A stretch of 20,250 nt of DNA from Priapulus caudatus (taxonomy: Eukaryota; Priapulida; Priapulimorpha; Priapulimorphida; Priapulidae). Of this stretch, positions 16,916-20,250 are shown piece after piece. How positions within the stretch are numbered: position 1 is the stretch's first letter; each line of letters begins with the position of its first letter. Under the pieces are notes generated by a model. It searched no databases. It worked only from the letters and a program-made list of their open reading frames with translations, and was not told the origin of the DNA. The position numbers were made by a program, and so were the translations under genes. Location: the NCBI RefSeq assembly GCF_000485595.1, contig NW_014578095.1, positions 64,418 through 84,667 on the forward strand, written 5' to 3'.

Positions 16916-17460
16916 TGTGCGTTCGTTATTTCCTTATGTCGCAAACGTGCAAATCCGTGTTTAAAACGATCATTTCGGCAGATACATCGAAGGCAATTCA
17001 TAAATATAGACAAATGCGCTCGTGATGTTGTAAAGATATCATGCACACGCCATCGTTCAACCACCGCTGAGGACACCATCTATGTTCCAACCTCGACCCC
17101 ATCACACTAAGATCTACGTGTTATGCAAGTCGACCTTCGACAACGTAGAGTTTAGCGGGCGGCGGTGTTTTCCACATATCTTCCTCTCAATCGAATCAGC
17201 CGCATCGCATTTATATTCCCACATGGCGGGCCCATGAGCATAGGAATTTTCGTGGCACATGTTTTTCGCCTTTCAAAACATCGATTTCTTGGGCAAAAAT
17301 GAATTACTTTCGACGGTTTCTGGATGAGCATGTGATGCTTTGCCGGGCGGTAGAAGCGGGTTAGTTAACTAAAGACAATCATAAAGATTGTAAGATTGAA
17401 GATTGAAAACAGTTTTATGTTGTGCATAAGACATACCATAAGTAAACAAAACAAGAAAAT
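16916..17460. other. Unique sequence, nothing firm
   Basis: Frames on both strands exist but lack matching splice sites. No exon is called. Confidence 0.35.
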
Positions 17461-17665
17461 TCGCCATTGTGGCGCAGGACTGGTTCTGCCTTCTGGAATC
17501 CGGCACCTGGGAGTGGCGCTGATAGGGTCTTCTATGTCCCAGGCCAGGGTACTGCCGGAACGTCAACGACAACGACCGCCCTTCAGCAGTACTAATACCG
17601 CGTTACAGTTCTGCCGCTGGCGCAGCCCACGCTGGCCCAACGGCGAACTGTACGCGGTCTTATAG
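17461..17665. other. GC-rich island with overlapping open frames, unassigned
   Basis: About 200 bp clearly richer in GC than its flanks. On the plus strand, after an acceptor-like cgccattgtggcgcag, a frame runs LVLPSGIRHLGVALIGSS and on to RSPRWPNGELYAVL and a TAG. A minus-strand frame is open too. I cannot tell whether it is an exon, a transposon relic or a CpG-rich regulatory segment. Confidence 0.25.
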
Positions 17666-17741
17666 TACTAGAGCTAGTACATCTTCTACTTACTTCTACT
17701 TCACTCTATAGTGGACCGTCCGTAGGAAATAAATAACGTCC

Positions 17742-17830
17742 AGGGCTATAGCTAGCCAAATGGGGTGCTGAACCTAGCTTGGTAAAGCCCGGTAGTTAGC
17801 TTTACCACGAAGCACTGAGGGTGGTCACAG
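17742..17830 (+). mobile_element. Possible hAT-like element end
   Basis: CAGGGCTATAGCTAGCC and GGGGTGCTG resemble the start of hAT-like elements. The complement CAGCACCCC occurs at about 18370-18378, but the outer terminus is missing there. A low-confidence relic. Confidence 0.3.
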
Positions 17831-19066
17831 CCAGAGTTTTTTTGCGCCCTCGTGGTTCCTTTATGGTACACATGCACCTATTGCGCAGCAACTCTCAGCT
17901 TTGAGGGTGGTATTACGTTAGAGGTTGGAGACATATTAACCAGACGTTCTTTCATGTTGTTTTCTAACATGTTGGCAGTATGGATTGTGATATGCAATGA
18001 AATGATCCACCAGCGTGTTCTGTTCAGAAAAGTAAATCTGATTTATAGAGATTAAAGAAAAAAATAAAAATTATGATATAGGCCCTACAACAACAATATA
18101 TAGCATTTGGAAAAAAAGATTAATTTTGGTTATGTAATCAACATTATTGTTGGAGGATTTACATTTTTTGCTTGACAATGTTCATACGATCAACAAACTG
18201 TTTTTCCCAGAAAAATAAGTATGTTAGAGTATACTCTCAACGTTTTGCAGGGTATTCTCTAATGAAGACAAACCGTTTTCTTGACCAATGAATCGAGATC
18301 ATGCACTTGTTTAATTTTATAGAGGAGATATATCTCTATGGCTCAAGCAAAAAATTCAATGAATTAACCAGCACCCCTAATTATGTTAACAAATATTTTA
18401 ATTTTTATGTAACAAAAAGGCATTTTAAATATTTTCTCAATACTCAGAAAGAGTGAGGATACAATTTTTGCCACATTGTTAAACACAATATGGACGCAAA
18501 ATAGTGCGTCAGGATTTTTCTTTAAAGTTTTCATATTTTACTGAGAACTGGAAAAAAACTGCTGTAAAATCCAAGTTGTGTGTTTAGAAATTGAAAATTT
18601 TTAGGCGAAAATTAGAGCGCATAACTAATAAAAGCGGCACTTAATAACCCATCCCTGACACATTTTTACAGATAAAAAAAGCAATATGCCATTAAAGACG
18701 AGTGTAAATTAAATTAATCTGAGTTGTATATAACGGAGGAATATCGAATCACGTTTGCTTTTTCAAGAAAGGATTTTGCTTCATAATTTGGCTCTAAAGA
18801 GTTTGCGTTCCCGTTGCACCAACCTAAGCTAAATTTATGTCTGTGAGATTAAGATTTGATGCTTAATGTTTCTTTATTAATATCGCTATTCAAATGTAGT
18901 ATCCATATATCCACAATAAGGTGCGAATAGAATATGGAACAGATTATAGAAAGCAAACCATGTAACACGTATCTATTATTTATTATTTATTATATTATAT
19001 TACATAAATCTTTATCTAATATCTTGTTTTATCTCTATTTCAAGCATTAACAGGTGCGCACCTCAC
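17831..19066. other. AT-rich unique sequence, no gene seen
   Basis: About 1.2 kb of mostly AT-rich DNA with frequent stops in all frames. No splice-bounded coding block, RNA gene or tandem repeat stands out. It would be intronic if the flanking exons form one gene. Confidence 0.5.
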
Positions 19067-19146
19067 CTGTGCCGCACTCTGACGAGAAATGTATTGTGGT
19101 GATATGACCTATGCTATCACCCACGGCAAACGAAAACGGGGAGTTT
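19067..19146 (-). CDS. Exon candidate, module start (DUF11-like)
   Basis: 80 nt on the minus strand. It has a consensus donor (CACAG then gtgagg) and acceptor ctggatcgacgcag. It starts in phase 2 and ends in phase 1. The 26 full codons read NSPFSFAVGDSIGHITTIHF then SSECGT. AVGDSIGHITTIHF fits the opening strand I recall for DUF11-type modules (a V-x-VGD-x-I pattern) and corresponds in position to VNVSQFLAISI and DVSQTLARLVI in the left-hand exons. Upstream, exon 19623-19681 ends in phase 2 and would supply AG to make Arg. Downstream, exon 11177-11262 starts in phase 1. Confidence 0.45.
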
Positions 19147-19622
19147 CTGCGTCGATCCAGACAGTGGCGACATCTGCGCGCAAGAGAGCTACCAAAGATA
19201 AATCGCGAACCGCAGAGTATTATATTTGATTGGTAATTTTCAAGAGGCATATACTACATGGTTTTGACAGAAGGAGATCACAATGTATTGTTCCGAGAAG
19301 GTAAAATTATATTTCATCTCCCTGCAGTGTTTTTTGATCAACGTCAAATCAGTGTGTTTTGCAAAAGTGAACGCAAGCGGTTCACTGTACCCGCGCTTAC
19401 CGCATGGAATCGTGGCATCACGTTAGAAGCATAGAAAGAGAATAACTGCTCTCTGGCACAAGAGCGGCAACAATACACGAAACAATAACAACAACAACAA
19501 CAACAGCAGCGGCACAAGCAACGCATGCGCTTCTGTCTTGTTTCGCAGGTTGAACTATCAAAGTAAGAAAGCATGTTGGCAACAGCAGCCAGGATGAACA
19601 TCGGACAACGACACGTTCACAC
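19147..19622. other. Intronic sequence with a short (AAC)n run
   Basis: An AACAACAACAACAGCAGC run at about 19482-19512 produces a poly-valine frame on the minus strand, which is an artefact. Confidence 0.5.
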
Positions 19623-19681
19623 CTATAAACGTGCACTGTGGCTCCACCTAGCGAAACGGGAGATGCTGGAGTTTTGTCGAC
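19623..19681 (-). CDS. Short exon candidate preceding 19067-19146
   Basis: 59 nt on the minus strand between cgttcgaag and ATAG then gtgtga. It starts in phase 0 and ends in phase 2, agreeing with the phase-2 start of exon 19067-19146. It reads VDKTPASPVSLGGATVHVY, and across the junction continues R-NSPFSFAVGDSIG. VSLGGAT recalls VTLGGAF in exon 2994-3175, possibly by chance. Both splice sites are only moderate, so this call leans on phase and on the readable junction. Confidence 0.3.
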
Positions 19682-19785
19682 CTTCGAACGCAAACGAGTT
19701 CGTCGCCCACACAACGCGCTCCAAACGCGCGTAAGTAGCAGTCGAAAGCTTTGGCAACATTATTTAAAAAAATGAAGGTGATACC

Positions 19786-19925
19786 GGTGGTGATGATGAT
19801 GGTGATGATAACGCATGTTGATGATTATGCGGCCGACGATGACGACGAACGACGAACATGACATGCTGACAACGATAGGCGACTGGCGATGATAAATATT
19901 GAGGATGATTCTAATGACGATAATG
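19786..19925. repeat. Imperfect (GAT/GAC)n trinucleotide repeat
   Basis: GATGATGATGGTGATGATAA and GACGATGACGACGAACGACG stretches. A serine-rich minus-strand frame through it is a repeat artefact. Confidence 0.75.
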
Positions 19926-20159
19926 CCACACTTGGTCGTTGCTGCTTGCTCAGCGATGTTAAATGTAAATCGGCACGCGTCAGCTCTTTAGCATCAATCC
20001 ATCTCCAGTTGTCGCCGCAGTGATCATTGACATTAATGCTCTGGCCATGGTATGTATGAAAGTCACACTTGTTTGTTTCACAATTGAACCGGAACATAGC
20101 AATTATACGGAATATATTGCGGCAATTATCGCATAAAAAAGTGAACAGAATCTACTTAC
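19926..20159. other. Intron of the right-edge exon, with a weak open frame
   Basis: A minus-strand frame reads CDFHTYHGQSINVNDHCGD then NWRWIDAKELTRADLH and is protein-like. No acceptor precedes it in the phase required by exon 20160-20250, so it is not called. Confidence 0.25.
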
Positions 20160-20250
20160 ATTTTGCAATAAAGTGGACATAATTTTTAGCTCCACCTTGA
20201 CCATCGGTCAAGCTGAGGCTAGTGCCATGGATTGTCGTCTGTCGTACGTC
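20160..20250 (-). CDS. Partial exon candidate at the window edge (ectodomain-like)
   Basis: The minus-strand frame is open from the window edge to a consensus donor (AAAT then gtaagt). It covers 30 codons and ends in phase 1. It reads DVRQTTIHGTSLSLTDGQGG then AKNYVHFIAK. The pattern HGTSLSLTDG followed by a YVHF strand looks like part of an extracellular beta module and corresponds loosely to the stretch before FDLGTVTN in exon 605-718, whose exon also ends in phase 1. Its acceptor lies outside the window. Confidence 0.42.

Noticed and set aside
19418-19714. Membrane-like poly-valine frame on the minus strand
   Set aside because: The valines come from an (AAC)n run read on the other strand; only the short block 19623-19681 is kept, at low confidence.

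Overview
This is a eukaryotic, almost certainly invertebrate metazoan, genomic fragment. About half of it is simple-sequence DNA: (TG)n, (CT)n/(GA)n, (TA)n, a 10-bp minisatellite and a 1.2-kb hexamer-based satellite. There is no continuous long coding frame. The coding signal I can support is a set of short exon-like blocks (about 60-215 bp) bounded by GT/AG splice signals, nearly all on the minus strand. Species cannot be assigned. The hAT-like element ends, CpG-rich microsatellites and short exons fit a marine invertebrate, but that is inference.

Layout, left to right. Positions 1-1261 hold two nearly identical ~311-bp direct repeats with an N at the end of the first, and a (TA) hairpin at the end of the second. 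Positions 605-3175 carry four minus-strand exon candidates whose splice phases all agree (transcription order 2994-3175, 2235-2447, 1357-1546, 605-718). Joined, they read through 233 codons of beta-rich, extracellular-looking repeat modules that resemble DUF11-type repeats. A minisatellite sits in one intron; an inverted-repeat element and a broken copy of an exon edge sit in another. Positions 3186-6500 are microsatellite, hairpin, satellite and CT-tract DNA. Positions 6576-7328 carry two phase-compatible minus-strand exons rich in charged residues. Positions 7520-10790 hold TG tracts, a 240-bp TA-flanked inverted-repeat element, a hAT-like element end, a palindrome and a CT tract. Positions 11177-11262 carry another exon candidate. 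Positions 12122-16120 hold more microsatellites, a 264-bp hAT-like MITE and two weak terminal-exon candidates. Positions 16404-20250 hold weaker exon candidates, an AT-rich unique region, and a second set of DUF11-like exon candidates (19067-19146, 19623-19681, 20160-20250).

The simplest reading is one long minus-strand gene, or several, for a repeat-built secreted or membrane protein, with introns full of microsatellites and small DNA transposons. The exons near 19 kb, 11.2 kb and 0.6-3.2 kb share module features and compatible phases. Whether the charged exons at 6.6-7.3 kb belong to the same gene is open. I saw no tRNA, rRNA, CRISPR or bacterial-type operon, and no clear new biological system. 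The most unusual signals are the spliced module chain, the near-identical duplication ending at an N, the repeat expansions touching exon boundaries, and several families of short palindromic elements.
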